Shown: positions 1 through 9,529, counted from the first letter of the stretch. The stretch: DNA of 42,659 nt from Bacteroidota bacterium (GCA_039821555.1 JBCBNX010000028.1:1-42659); one strand, 5' to 3'. Made by a program: numbers and translations. The notes: generated by a model not told the origin, from the letters alone.

Positions 1-76
1 TTGCGGGAGACACCTAGTTGCGGGAGACACCTAGTTGCGGGAGACACCTAGTTGCGGGAGACACCTAGTTGCGGGA
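1..76. repeat. 17-bp tandem repeat at window edge
   Basis: Four perfect copies of a 17-bp unit (ttgcgggagacacctag) at 1-17, 18-34, 35-51 and 52-68 are followed by a partial fifth copy to about 76. The unit length is not a multiple of three, so the array cannot encode a simple in-frame peptide repeat. It starts at the first base of the window, so its true length is unknown. An array at a sequence end is also a common place for an assembly to break. Confidence 0.95.
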
Positions 77-229
77 GGGACTGACTTCACGGACCCGAAT
101 GCAGGGGGCGCGCCATTCAACGCGACCGATCAAGGATTTAGCTACCGTGCTTCTCAGCTCTTGAAGTTTCAACGCCTCGTGCTGATTTCCGATGCTGCTA
201 TCGACATTGATAATGTCACGAACCGGTAG
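35..229 (+). CDS. possible partial or remnant coding tail, unknown
   Basis: An open frame runs from a TTG inside the 17-bp repeats to a TAG at 227-229. The part after the repeats (about 80-229, ending ...AIDIDNVTNR) could be the C-terminal tail of a protein whose upstream part lies outside the window or was displaced by the repeat array. Base composition is visibly lower in GC than the neighbouring genes. No family is recognised and the start inside a tandem repeat is not credible, so this may not be a gene. Confidence 0.15.
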   Translation: MRETPSCGRHLVAGGTDFTDPNAGGAPFNATDQGFSYRASQLLKFQRLVLISDAAIDIDNVTNR

Positions 230-392
230 TTTTTGCAACGGCTACAGCTAAGGAGCTTGGGCCGGCGGAGGCGCATCCGTCTCTCTACCTTCGGCGTGGA
301 GGAGGCGATGCGCGGACCGGATCGGAACCGATTCCTAGGCATGGGCTATGTTCGCGCTGTCCGCCCCCGCCTCACCTCAGCCTGACCATTCC
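230..392. other. intergenic stretch without a recognised gene
   Basis: No convincing coding frame or RNA is visible here. A near-palindrome (ggatcggaaccgattcc) lies at about 318-334. It might carry the promoter of the small membrane gene that follows, but no clear -35/-10 pair can be assigned. Confidence 0.4.
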
Positions 393-539
393 ATGATGCT
401 GCTTTCTGTGCTCCTCCTCCTCAAAGACCCGCCCTACCCGACGGGCACCGGCCTTGAATGGCTGCCCATCGCGAGCGTGCTGGTCGCCGTGCTGTTCCTC
501 ATTGCCGTGATCTGGATGGGGAGCCGCCACACGGTGTAG
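393..539 (+). CDS. small single-pass membrane protein, unknown
   Basis: This frame encodes 48 residues if it starts at the ATG at 393. A longer frame is open from 348, but its extra 15 residues are Pro/Ser-rich and start-like sequence is better at MMLLSV. A first hydrophobic run (MMLLSVLLLLK) is followed by a short Pro-rich link and a clear transmembrane helix (WLPIASVLVAVLFLIAVIWM), ending in a short basic tail. No family is recognised. It is separated from the convergent TPR gene by a bidirectional terminator at 601-630. Function is unknown; the evidence is only the membrane-protein pattern and G/C-rich third positions. Confidence 0.5.
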   Translation: MMLLSVLLLLKDPPYPTGTGLEWLPIASVLVAVLFLIAVIWMGSRHTV

Positions 540-593
540 GAGTAGTCGCCTTACGGCCGTACGCTCACCGCCGACCGCCGTCGGCACGTGCAT

Positions 594-640
594 AAAGAAA
601 CCGCCGCCTCGGGACATCCGAAGGCGGCGGTTTCGCGTTT
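594..640. terminator. bidirectional intrinsic terminator
   Basis: The arms ccgccgcct (601-609) and aggcggcgg (622-630) form a 9-bp GC stem around a 12-nt loop. An A-rich run (aaagaaa) lies to the left and tttcgcgttt to the right, so it can serve both the small plus-strand gene and the minus-strand TPR gene that converge on it. Confidence 0.75.
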
Positions 641-679
641 CAGCGGGTCGCGTCAGCGTCGGGGCCTAAGCATCGGGGC

Positions 680-1699
680 TTAGTTGCCCGAGACCTCGGC
701 GATGTAGTCGAGCTGCTGCTGGGCGGCACCGACGATGCGGTCCATGCCTGCGCGGCGGGCGTAGGCGAGGGCCTGCTCCAAGTTCGACTGAGCGGGGCCG
801 AAGCTCTCGCTCTGCACCTGGGCGGCACCGAGGCGGTAGTAGGCACCAGCGTAGAGCTTGTTGAGCGTTTCGTTGTCCTCGCCGAGCAGCGGGGTGGCCT
901 CGTCGAGGGTGGCGATGCCAGCGCTGTAGTCCTTGTCTTTGATCTGCGCATTGGCCGCGCGGAGGTAGGTCATGCCGAGCATCTGGCCCGCCATGCTGTT
1001 CACGCTCGACTCGCCAGCCGCCTCGGTCGTGGCGATGAGTTCGCTGAGCGAGGTCTGCGCGCCTTCCATGTCGCCCGACTTCATCATCACCTGGGCACGG
1101 ACGAGCTGGAAGTTGTACTCCTCTGGCGCGAGCTCGATGGCCGTGTTGAGCTGGGCCATGCCGTTCTCGAAGTCGCCCCCGTCGGCGTAGGCGTCGCCGG
1201 CGAAGTAGCGGAGGGTTGCCTCGTTGCCAGCGTTGTCCAGCCCCGAGGTGAGGTCGGCGGCTAGCACGAACTGCTCGGCAGCGCTCATGTAGGCCGTGGC
1301 TGCGGCAGCCTCGTCCTCGCCAGCGGCCTCGGCGGCGGCCTTGTAGGCATCGCCGGCGCTCTTGTAGGAGGCTACCGCGCTCTCCGTGGCGGAAGCCGCG
1401 AAGGGAACGAGTTCGTCGTCGCCCGACTCCGCCGCGATGTCGCGCGCTTCCAGGTAGAGGCTGGCGGCCTCAAGGTAGCCTTCGGGCGTGTCTGCCTCAG
1501 CGACGGCCTGCGCCTCTTCGAGCTTTTGGGTGTAGGCCGTGCGGGCGTCGGCGGCACCTTCGGCAGGGGCGGCCTCATCGGCCATCTCAGCGGACTCCGT
1601 CATCTCGGCCGCGTCGGCCATGGGGGTCTCCTCCGTGGACTGCGCAACGGCAGGCACAGCGACGAGAGCGAACAGGAGCAGGAGAGCTAGTCGGGACAT
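680..1699 (-). CDS. secreted TPR-like repeat protein
   Basis: This encodes 339 aa starting at the ATG at 1699. Residues 1-20 (MSRLALLLLFALVAVPAVAQ) are a signal peptide with an Ala-x-Ala-type cleavage site. An acidic Met/Ala/Glu-rich linker follows to about residue 50. The rest is almost entirely alpha-helical with repeated Ala/Tyr-rich helix pairs, for example the segment from ANAQIKDKDYSAGIATLDEA to GPAQSNLEQALAYARRAG, which resembles tetratricopeptide repeats. The product is probably a periplasmic or outer-membrane-associated scaffold. No partner is evident: its neighbours are a LOG-family enzyme upstream on the same strand (about 250 bp away) and a terminator downstream. The leader before the ATG contains no Shine-Dalgarno sequence on the coding strand. 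The exact binding role cannot be deduced. Confidence 0.8.
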   Translation of the reverse strand: MSRLALLLLFALVAVPAVAQSTEETPMADAAEMTESAEMADEAAPAEGAADARTAYTQKLEEAQAVAEADTPEGYLEAASLYLEARDIAAESGDDELVPFAASATESAVASYKSAGDAYKAAAEAAGEDEAAAATAYMSAAEQFVLAADLTSGLDNAGNEATLRYFAGDAYADGGDFENGMAQLNTAIELAPEEYNFQLVRAQVMMKSGDMEGAQTSLSELIATTEAAGESSVNSMAGQMLGMTYLRAANAQIKDKDYSAGIATLDEATPLLGEDNETLNKLYAGAYYRLGAAQVQSESFGPAQSNLEQALAYARRAGMDRIVGAAQQQLDYIAEVSGN

Positions 1700-1946
1700 G
1701 TAAGGAGCTATTTGTTAGCGATCTGGAGTGAGAAGCGGTGGTCAAACGGAGCGCACCGGGCAGGGATCCGGCCAACGATGTGCCACGTCAGGGGGAAAGG
1801 GGGTACCCCGGTGCCCTAAGACGCGATGCGGGGCAGCGAGGTAACACGCACTCCGGGTTCTGAACGGGCCAACGGGACGTATTCGTGCAACCAACCAAAA
1901 AGACACCGAGGTCGGATGAAGGTTGCACAAAGAACCGATGCGGCCC

Positions 1947-2672
1947 TTAAAAATTGGGGGCGACGCCCTCGGCCTGGCAAAACTGAACAATCCGGGCGAC
2001 AGCTTCGGCGGGATCGTCCGTCAGGGTGAACAGGTCGAGATCCTTGGGCGAAATGTTGCCCGCACCGAGCATGTGGGTGCGCAGCCAGTCGAGGAGGCCC
2101 GACCAATAGTCCACGCCCATTAGGATAACCGGGAAGCGGGCCTCCTTGTGCGTCTGGATGAGCGTGAGCGCCTCGAACAACTCGTCCATGGTGCCGAAGC
2201 CTCCCGGCATCACCACGATGCCCTGGGCGTACTTCACGAGGAGCGTCTTGCGTACGAAGAAGAAGTCGAAGGAGAGCGTCTTGTCGTGGTCGATGTAAGG
2301 ATTGGACCCCTGCTCGAACGGGAGGATGATGTTGAGGCCTACCGACACGCCTCCGGCTTCGTGGGCGCCGCGGTTGGCCGCCTCCATGATGCCCGGCCCG
2401 CCGCCTGTGACCGTCGCATAGCCCTCGTTGGCTAGCTCGCGCCCGAGCGCCCGTGCCATCTCGTAGTGAGGCTGGCCTTCCTTGGTTCGCGCCGAACCGA
2501 AGACGGTCACGCTGGGGCCGGTCTCGGCGAGGGTCGAGAAGCCCTCCACAAACTCGCTCATGATGCGGAAGACGAGCCACGAGTCTCGGTTCTGCGAGCG
2601 CGTCCAGTTCTCCTGGTCGCGAGGGGTCATGGGGCGTTGGGCGCGGAAGGGCGTGGGCTGGGGTGATTCCAT
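1947..2672 (-). CDS. LOG-family (TIGR00730) nucleotide phosphoribohydrolase
   Basis: This encodes 241 aa from the ATG at 2672. An upstream frame to 2738 would add an Arg-rich, poorly conserved-looking segment, and a shorter start at 2630 is possible. A Rossmann-fold core is visible: SVTVFGSARTKEG, then VTGGGPGIMEAANRGA, then the family signature PGGFGTMDE near the middle. LOG-family enzymes hydrolyse nucleoside 5'-monophosphates (cytokinin riboside monophosphates in plants and some bacteria) to free base plus ribose 5-phosphate. Related bacterial proteins were formerly annotated as lysine decarboxylases. The bacterial substrate here is probably AMP or a modified nucleotide, but that is inference. 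A hairpin followed by a T-run lies just upstream on the coding strand (2737-2764). Confidence 0.9.
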   Translation of the reverse strand: MESPQPTPFRAQRPMTPRDQENWTRSQNRDSWLVFRIMSEFVEGFSTLAETGPSVTVFGSARTKEGQPHYEMARALGRELANEGYATVTGGGPGIMEAANRGAHEAGGVSVGLNIILPFEQGSNPYIDHDKTLSFDFFFVRKTLLVKYAQGIVVMPGGFGTMDELFEALTLIQTHKEARFPVILMGVDYWSGLLDWLRTHMLGAGNISPKDLDLFTLTDDPAEAVARIVQFCQAEGVAPNF

Positions 2673-2736
2673 GGAAAGGTGGGATAGGTTGGGGGGAGAT
2701 CGGCGCGCGCGAGCGCCCCAGGAAAATACCAGGCAC

Positions 2737-2764
2737 AAAAAACGGAGACCCGAATGGGCCTCCG
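2737..2764 (-). terminator. hairpin plus T6 upstream of the LOG-family gene
   Basis: The segment 2743-2764 folds into a stem (cggag paired with ctccg, then ccc paired with ggg, one mismatch, tight loop). The plus strand has aaaaaa immediately before it, so the minus-strand transcript would have the hairpin followed by U6. No minus-strand gene is visible to its right for it to terminate, so it may act as a leader attenuator or shield against antisense reading from mgtE. Confidence 0.5.
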
Positions 2765-3035
2765 CTTTGGGGTGGGGCTAGGGGATGCGATCAGAGGGCG
2801 ACTGGCAAGACGCTGGGAATGGCATCAGTGACGCAACCCCGGCAGGATACAGCCGCGGCCGGACTGTCGCCACGCTTTTCCTCGCGGTTGGCCCCCGGAC
2901 GGGAAATTTGGAACGAGTCTACATTCACAAGACGGCATTCACGGAGCGGGGCTGCTCGTCACGAACCCATCCTCGTGCCTCGCATTCAATCTGGCTCCCT
3001 TCCCGCCTCGTCCGCTGACCGCTCTTCGCCTGCCC
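2765..3035. other. divergent intergenic region upstream of mgtE
   Basis: With 2673-2764 this is a 363-bp stretch between divergently transcribed genes. It must hold the mgtE promoter and probably that of the LOG-family gene. I looked for an Mg2+-sensing leader and could not recognise an M-box or other riboswitch consensus. No small ORF here has convincing codon use. Confidence 0.4.
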
Positions 3036-4418
3036 ATGCCCGATACGGCCGATCTCACCTACGCGCCTCTCGATGTCGACGAGGAACTCGTCGAGAACGT
3101 GCGCGCGCTCATCGAGGATGGGCAGGCGGCCATGGTGCGCACACTGGCCGTGGATTTGCACCCGGCTGACCTCGCTCAGCTGATGAGCCACCTGCCACCT
3201 GAGCAGAGCCAGACGCTCCTCGGATGGCTCCCCACCGAGCGTGGTGGCCTCGTTCTCCCCGAGTTGGAGTCGGCCTACCGCGCCGACCTTCTCGACGAGG
3301 TGTCGCCCGCTGAACTGGTGGCGCTCATCGACGAGATCGATACGGACGATGCGGCGGACGTGATCGCGGACCTGCCCGCCGACGTCTTCGCGCGCGTGCT
3401 GCCGCAGCTCGAAGATCGGGCCGAGGTGGAGCACCTCCTCGGCTACGACGAGGAGACGGCCGGTGGCCTCATGGAGGTCGACTATGTGGTCGTCAACGAG
3501 GACGCCACGGTCGCCGAGGCCACGGAGGCGGTGCGCGCCTGCGCAGAGGAGGTCGACCAGGTCTACGCCGTCTATGTCGTAGATGCGCGGCGGCGGCTCC
3601 AGGGGATCGTCCCGCTCAAGCGGCTCCTGCTCGCCCGCGAGGGGCGGCCGGTGCGCGACCTCATGATCACCGACATCGTCACGACCGAGCCCGACGAAGA
3701 CCAGGAAGAGGTCGCGCGGCTCATGGAGCGCTACGACCTGATCGCGCTGCCCGTCGTTTCCACAGACGGCGTGCTGCTGGGGCGCATCACCATCGACGAT
3801 ATCGTGGACGTGATCCGCGACGAGGCAGAGGAAGACCTCCAGCGCGCCAGCGGCATCGCGGGCGACGAGGAACTCTCGGCGTCGGTGCTCCAAATCACGC
3901 GGGGCCGGCTCGGCTGGCTGCTGCTCGGTCTCGTAGGCGCGTTCCTCTCGGGGCTCGTCATCAAGGGGTTCGAGGGCAGCCTGGAGCGCGCGACCGTGCT
4001 TGCGGTGTTCATCCCGGTCGTGATGGCGATGGCGGGCAACGCCGGCATCCAGTCGGCCGCGATCGCCGTGCAGGGCCTCGCCTCGGGCGACCTATGGGGC
4101 TCGGACCTGCTCCGCCGCCTCGGCAAAGAACTTGTCGTGGCGACGCTCAACGGGGTCGTGCTGGCTGTCGTGCTCGGGGTTGCCGTGCTGGTGCTGCCGG
4201 GCTTCGTCGAAGGGGCAGGGGGGGCGCTCGCCGCGACGGTGTCGCTCTCGCTCTTCCTCGTGGTCATCATCGCCACGTGCATTGGCGCGACGGTGCCGCT
4301 CCTGCTGGCGAAGGCGGGCATCGACCCCGCGCTGGCCATGGGGCCGTTCATCACCGTCTCGAACGACATTCTCGGGCTGGCCGTCTACTTCGCCATCGCC
4401 TCGGTGCTCTTTCTGTAG
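3036..4418 (+). CDS. mgtE: MgtE magnesium transporter
   Basis: This encodes 460 aa, the normal length for the family. Residues 1-130 are the acidic superhelical MgtE N domain. Two CBS domains follow at about 135-195 and 200-262. The membrane domain is at about 288-460 with five predicted helices. The conserved pore-lining region PVVMAMAGNAGIQSAAIA is at about 327-344. Asp444 in the last helix (SNDILG) sits where the family's Mg2+-coordinating aspartate lies. The protein is an inner-membrane dimeric Mg2+ channel closed by Mg2+ binding between the N and CBS domains. The start ATG (MPDTADLTY) follows a pyrimidine-rich leader without Shine-Dalgarno. The 3' end, including the stop codon, is part of a three-copy 17-bp tandem repeat. 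Confidence 0.96.
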   Translation: MPDTADLTYAPLDVDEELVENVRALIEDGQAAMVRTLAVDLHPADLAQLMSHLPPEQSQTLLGWLPTERGGLVLPELESAYRADLLDEVSPAELVALIDEIDTDDAADVIADLPADVFARVLPQLEDRAEVEHLLGYDEETAGGLMEVDYVVVNEDATVAEATEAVRACAEEVDQVYAVYVVDARRRLQGIVPLKRLLLAREGRPVRDLMITDIVTTEPDEDQEEVARLMERYDLIALPVVSTDGVLLGRITIDDIVDVIRDEAEEDLQRASGIAGDEELSASVLQITRGRLGWLLLGLVGAFLSGLVIKGFEGSLERATVLAVFIPVVMAMAGNAGIQSAAIAVQGLASGDLWGSDLLRRLGKELVVATLNGVVLAVVLGVAVLVLPGFVEGAGGALAATVSLSLFLVVIIATCIGATVPLLLAKAGIDPALAMGPFITVSNDILGLAVYFAIASVLFL

Positions 4419-4457
4419 GGTCGCTCTTTCTGTAGGGTCGCTCTTTCTGTAGGGTCG
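4407..4457. repeat. 3 x 17-bp tandem repeat duplicating the mgtE stop codon
   Basis: Three perfect copies of ctctttctgtagggtcg lie at 4407-4423, 4424-4440 and 4441-4457. The first copy encodes the last residues of MgtE and its TAG. Because 17 is not a multiple of three, the three copies place a ...LFL-stop ending in all three forward frames. Confidence 0.95.
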
Positions 4458-4470
4458 CCTCCGGGCCTCC

Positions 4471-4707
4471 TCAGTTGGGCGAGAGCGACTGCGTGAGCGC
4501 GTGCACGTCCGGCCCGATGTGGTAGCGCACGTTGCGGCGCTGCAACTCGCGGTCGATGTCGCGCGGGCGGAGGTCGAGCGGCGGCAGGGGCACGGCTAGC
4601 AGGGCGACGAGGCGGCGGCCCGGCCACGCCGCGACCTGCCGCAAGGCCTGGAGCGGATGATGGAGCGGACGGAAGTGGCGAAGCGCCGTAGCGAACCGAG
4701 GAAGCAT
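4471..4707 (-). CDS. small hypothetical protein
   Basis: This encodes 78 aa from the ATG at 4707; an in-frame ATG at 4728 would add seven residues. The frame has the strong G/C third-position bias of true genes here, for example the stretch encoding DIDRELQRRNVRYHIGPDVH. The protein is basic in its first half (LRHFRPLHHPLQALRQ), has a short hydrophobic Pro/Leu segment (LVALLAVPLPPLDL) and a polar C-terminus. There is no signal peptide or recognised domain. It is convergent with mgtE and divergent from the lipoprotein gene at 4889. It is probably real, but no function can be suggested. Confidence 0.55.
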   Translation of the reverse strand: MLPRFATALRHFRPLHHPLQALRQVAAWPGRRLVALLAVPLPPLDLRPRDIDRELQRRNVRYHIGPDVHALTQSLSPN

Positions 4708-4888
4708 GGTAGGAAGGGTAGAGACCATAATCCAGATAACAGTGTTAAGTCCCGTAGGGTTCTCGAACCTCCTACAAACATCGAGGGTGCTACCTTTTTG
4801 CCCCACGACCGCCGTGCCGTTGTCCGTTCTCTCGACGGCACCGTGGTGTCTCGTCTCCTCCTTCGCTCAATCCGCTCGTCCCGTGTCT

Positions 4889-5731
4889 ATGCGTCTCCTG
4901 TCTCTGGTTCGTCTTGCCTGCGCGCTCCCTCTCGTGATGGTCGGGTGCGCGTCTACAAACGGTGGCGCGGACACCGAAGACCAAGGCGGGCGCTTCCAGG
5001 GCTATCCCGTCTATCTCGAAGCGGTCTACGAGGCCGCGCCGGACGACCTCGCGGAGATGGCGGACGCCGTCCTGTTCAACAAAGCCATCGTCGTGGCTGA
5101 CACGCTTGCGACCGAGACGCCGAGCGACCGGCTGCTCGTCCAGATCGTGCCCCACGCCGACGGCTCACTCGTGCGCTTCGGCGAGTTTGTCGACCGCCCG
5201 TCGTATTTCCATGCGGCCGGCATCGCCGCGCGGCTGGGGAAGGCCTACGCGGACGTGCTCGTTGGGCTAGGCGGGGAGTACCGTGAGGACACGCCGTTCA
5301 CGGCGTCCGGGCCCGCGCGCATCGTGCCGCAAGCGACAGGACTCGCCTGCCCCGAGGGCGTCCGCGACGAAGGCGGCAGCCTGGCCGACAACGGCAACAC
5401 GGTCATCGCCGTCCCCGAGACGTCGCCCTCGCTGCTCCCCACGCGCGAGATGGCGATTCAGCAGTTCTACACTGAATTGCTCGACTATCCGCTCGCGCTG
5501 CGCGGTGCGAAGGTGCAGGGCACGGTCTTCTCCCGGTTCATCCTCGGCGAGGACGGCGTTCCCACGTGCGGCGAGATCCTGATCGGGCTGCCCGGCGGCC
5601 TGAACGAAAACGTGCTGACGGCAATCGGCGCGCTGCGCTTCGAGCCGGGAAAGGTGGCCAACGACACCGTCGAGGTGCTCTACGTGTGGCCGGTCCCCTT
5701 CAACGCGGCGCCACCGCAGCAGCGCCGGTAG
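4889..5731 (+). CDS. lipoprotein with TonB C-terminal-like domain
   Basis: This encodes 280 aa. The start at 4889 is chosen because it gives a classical lipoprotein signal peptide (MRLLSLVRLACALPLVMVGC, lipidated Cys20); the frame is open further upstream but that part is not protein-like. The C-terminal ~90 residues resemble the TonB C-terminal fold: YPLALRGAKVQGTVFSRFIL, then EDGVPTCGEILIGLPGGLNENVLTAIGALRFEPGK, then a terminal VLYVWPVPF strand. No transmembrane anchor or Pro-rich periplasmic spacer is present, so it cannot transduce energy like TonB. It is likely an envelope lipoprotein that uses the fold for binding. The next gene on the strand is the Ras-like GTPase 48 bp downstream. Confidence 0.75.
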   Translation: MRLLSLVRLACALPLVMVGCASTNGGADTEDQGGRFQGYPVYLEAVYEAAPDDLAEMADAVLFNKAIVVADTLATETPSDRLLVQIVPHADGSLVRFGEFVDRPSYFHAAGIAARLGKAYADVLVGLGGEYREDTPFTASGPARIVPQATGLACPEGVRDEGGSLADNGNTVIAVPETSPSLLPTREMAIQQFYTELLDYPLALRGAKVQGTVFSRFILGEDGVPTCGEILIGLPGGLNENVLTAIGALRFEPGKVANDTVEVLYVWPVPFNAAPPQQRR

Positions 5732-5779
5732 GAACGCCCGGCGCCACGCGCAGGCCCACGGTGCGGCGTAGCTTGCGGC

Positions 5780-6274
5780 ATGATCCGCAAAAAACTCTGC
5801 CTGCTCGGAACGTCAGCGGTTGGCAAGACCAGCCTCGCGCGCCGTTTCGTCCGGGGCATCTTCTCAGACGAGTACCTCACCACGCTGGGTGTCAAGATCG
5901 ACAAGAAGGCCGTGCTGCTTGGCGAGGTGCGGGTTGAACTCTTGGTGTGGGATCTCAACGGCGAGGACTCCTTCCAGAAGCTGCAAATGTCCTACCTGCG
6001 CGGGTCGGCAGGCTACCTGCTGGTGGCGGATGGTACGCGCCCCACCACGCTCGACTATGCCCTCGATCTGCACGAGCGGGCACAGAGGGTCACCGGGGCC
6101 GTACCCTACTTGATGCTGCTCAACAAGGCCGACCTCGTCACCGAGTGGTCACTCGACGACGCGCGCATGGCCTCCCTGGAAGCGGCCGGACACGAGGTGC
6201 GGCGCACCAGCGCGAAGAGCGCCGAGGGCGTGGAGGCGGCGTTCCACGACCTCGCCGCGCGCATGCTCGGCTAG
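5780..6274 (+). CDS. Ras/Rab-like small GTPase
   Basis: This encodes 164 aa, a single G domain. Motifs: G1 GTSAVGKTS (10-18); a likely G2 threonine at 34/35 (YLTTLGVKI); G3 WDLNGED (57-63); G4 NKAD (115-118); G5 TSAK (143-146). It belongs to the bacterial Rab-like GTPases rather than the Era/Obg translation GTPases. The residue equivalent to Ras Gln61 is Glu62 here, which suggests weak intrinsic hydrolysis and dependence on a partner (inference). It has no lipidation signal or membrane segment and should be cytosolic. It lies about 100 bp upstream of a histidine kinase and then an NtrC-type regulator on the same strand, so a role in controlling that phosphorelay is plausible. No MglB/roadblock partner gene is visible in the window. 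Confidence 0.9.
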   Translation: MIRKKLCLLGTSAVGKTSLARRFVRGIFSDEYLTTLGVKIDKKAVLLGEVRVELLVWDLNGEDSFQKLQMSYLRGSAGYLLVADGTRPTTLDYALDLHERAQRVTGAVPYLMLLNKADLVTEWSLDDARMASLEAAGHEVRRTSAKSAEGVEAAFHDLAARMLG

Positions 6275-6371
6275 CACTACCACGCGGGCCCATGCTTGCT
6301 GCGACCCCGTGCTCGCTGCGACGATGCGCCCTGTCCTCCTTCAGCCTCGGCGCGTCTACAGCCGCCCCGCC

Positions 6372-7532
6372 ATGTTTCAGGAATCGCTACCCCTCCGACC
6401 GCTTCCCCGCGCCCTACCTGCGAGCCTGGACCTGGCGCTTCTGGAGCGGTCCGACGGCCAGTTCATTCGCGTGGGCCTGCCGCCGGAGTGGTTCGATGTC
6501 TTCTTCGGCGATCCTGGACGTCCAGACAGCGGCCTCGACTTGGCGTCAAGGTCTTTGTTTCTGGAGAACTTCCTGCTAGACGCCGAGGCGCACTGGGCGG
6601 CGGGCTCGGCCCAACCGCTCCGGTCGGGTCCGTGGACGGAGACGGCCCCGGACGGTCGCGAGCGGCCGCTCGAAGCGATGGCGCTCACGCTCGACGGCCG
6701 GGCACTGCTGCTGATCGGACCGCCGGCGCTCGACTTCGCGGGCATGCAGCAGGTCTTCCAGTCGGCCCGTCAGGAAGCGCTTGACCGCCAGCGGATCCAG
6801 CGGGAGATCGAGCGCCGCGAGGTGCTGCTGCACTGCATCGTCCACGACCTCGGCAACCCGCTCGGGAGCGTGCGCGGCGCGCTCCAGCTCCTCGACGACG
6901 ACCTCAAGGCCGGCGCGACCGAGGCGGAGGCGACGCAACAACTCCTCACCATCGCGCTGCGGCAGGCCGACCGCATGCGCGAGATGATCCGCTCTATTCT
7001 GGACGTGTTCCGCGCGGAGGTGGATGCGTTCAACCCTGCCGCAGACCGCACGGGCCTGGCGTGCGACGCAGCGCTCGTCGTACGTCGCGTCGTCGAGGCG
7101 CTGGAGCCACGAGCGCGGACGCGGCAGCAGGCGCTCGCCATGGTGGGAGCAGACGAAGCCTGTCCTGTCGTGGCCGAGGAGAACCGTCTCGAACGGGTCG
7201 TCTACAACCTGCTGGACAACGCCCTGCGCTACACGCCCACCGATGCAGGAGTCACCGTGACCCTACGCCGCGACGCCGAGGCCGTGTGGCTCACCGTCGA
7301 CGATGCGGGTCCGGGTGTGCCAGAGAGCATCCGCCCGTTCCTCTTCCAGGCGTTCAGCCAGGTCGGCGGTCGGCCTGGCAAAGCAGGACTTGGCCTCTAC
7401 TTTTGTCGCATCGCGGTGAAGGCGTGGGGCGGCGATGTGGGGGTGCTCGACGCTCCGGGTGGCGGCGCGCGGTTCCAAGTGCGGTTGGACAGGCCCGCAC
7501 AGGCGATCCCTCTCGCTGGATCTAGTCGATAG
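6372..7532 (+). CDS. soluble sensor histidine kinase
   Basis: This encodes 386 aa from the ATG at 6372. An in-frame ATG at 6324 and GTG at 6309 are alternatives; the added residues are Arg/Pro-rich and less protein-like. Residues 1-120 form a PAS-like or unclassified input region without transmembrane helices. A helix and the H-box follow, with phospho-acceptor His158 in VHDLGNPLGS. The HATPase domain shows an N-box (NRLERVVYNLLDNALRYTP, about 271-289), a G1 box (DDAGPGVP) and a G2 box (GKAGLGLYFCR). The kinase is cytosolic and presumably phosphorylates the response regulator encoded next. The upstream GTPase may feed into its input region (inference from gene order). Confidence 0.9.
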   Translation: MFQESLPLRPLPRALPASLDLALLERSDGQFIRVGLPPEWFDVFFGDPGRPDSGLDLASRSLFLENFLLDAEAHWAAGSAQPLRSGPWTETAPDGRERPLEAMALTLDGRALLLIGPPALDFAGMQQVFQSARQEALDRQRIQREIERREVLLHCIVHDLGNPLGSVRGALQLLDDDLKAGATEAEATQQLLTIALRQADRMREMIRSILDVFRAEVDAFNPAADRTGLACDAALVVRRVVEALEPRARTRQQALAMVGADEACPVVAEENRLERVVYNLLDNALRYTPTDAGVTVTLRRDAEAVWLTVDDAGPGVPESIRPFLFQAFSQVGGRPGKAGLGLYFCRIAVKAWGGDVGVLDAPGGGARFQVRLDRPAQAIPLAGSSR

Positions 7533-7850
7533 ATCGGAACTACGCTCGGCGAGTGCAAGGCAATGGCTAAAAGCAGAGGGCTCAGTCGTAGATTGGAGGC
7601 CCCACCCAGGGACGTCACGCGCAGGCTGGCTCGCTGAGCCACGTCCTTCGTGGCGTCCACCCCGCACACGCACGTGCCGCCGGTTGCGCCTTCTAAGACA
7701 GCATGGTCGCCCAAGGAGTTAGATCCGTGGTGCCGAGGTGTCTTGACGAGTCGGGACGGTCTACCTCGACGGTGATCTGCCCCGAGCCGAACTACCACCC
7801 TGCGCTCCCGCTCGTCTCATCCTGGCGGTGCGTTCCAGCCACGCCCCCTC
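7533..7850. other. 318-bp gap between kinase and regulator genes
   Basis: No coding frame with convincing codon use is present. Two small overlapping hairpins occur: tggctc / gagcca at 7627-7641 and ccacg / cgtgg at 7639-7653. They lack a T-run and could be a regulatory structure or chance. The gap means the regulator may have its own promoter, but I could not find a clear sigma-54 GG-N10-GC site or other consensus. Confidence 0.4.
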
Positions 7851-9395
<1,545 letters not shown>

Positions 9396-9529
9396 CACGA
9401 CGCCTAGCGAGGGCGACCGCGAGAAAAGTCGGACCAGGCTGATCCCAGACGAGGACGCGTTGCGTGATGGAGGTGGAGAGCGGCTGTGTCCCTGTCCCTT
9501 TCGTTTTCGTAGCCTCTCTGGTGGAAGCC

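Noticed and set aside
1..76. CRISPR array at the left edge
   Set aside because: Units are directly adjacent with no spacers and only 17 bp long; it is a simple tandem repeat.
2765..3035. Possible Mg2+ or cobalamin riboswitch upstream of mgtE
   Set aside because: Some GC-rich pairing and a gccac segment exist, but no recognisable M-box or cobalamin core could be assembled by eye.
7627..7653. Hairpins in the kinase-regulator gap as a terminator
   Set aside because: Stems are short, overlapping and have no following T-run.
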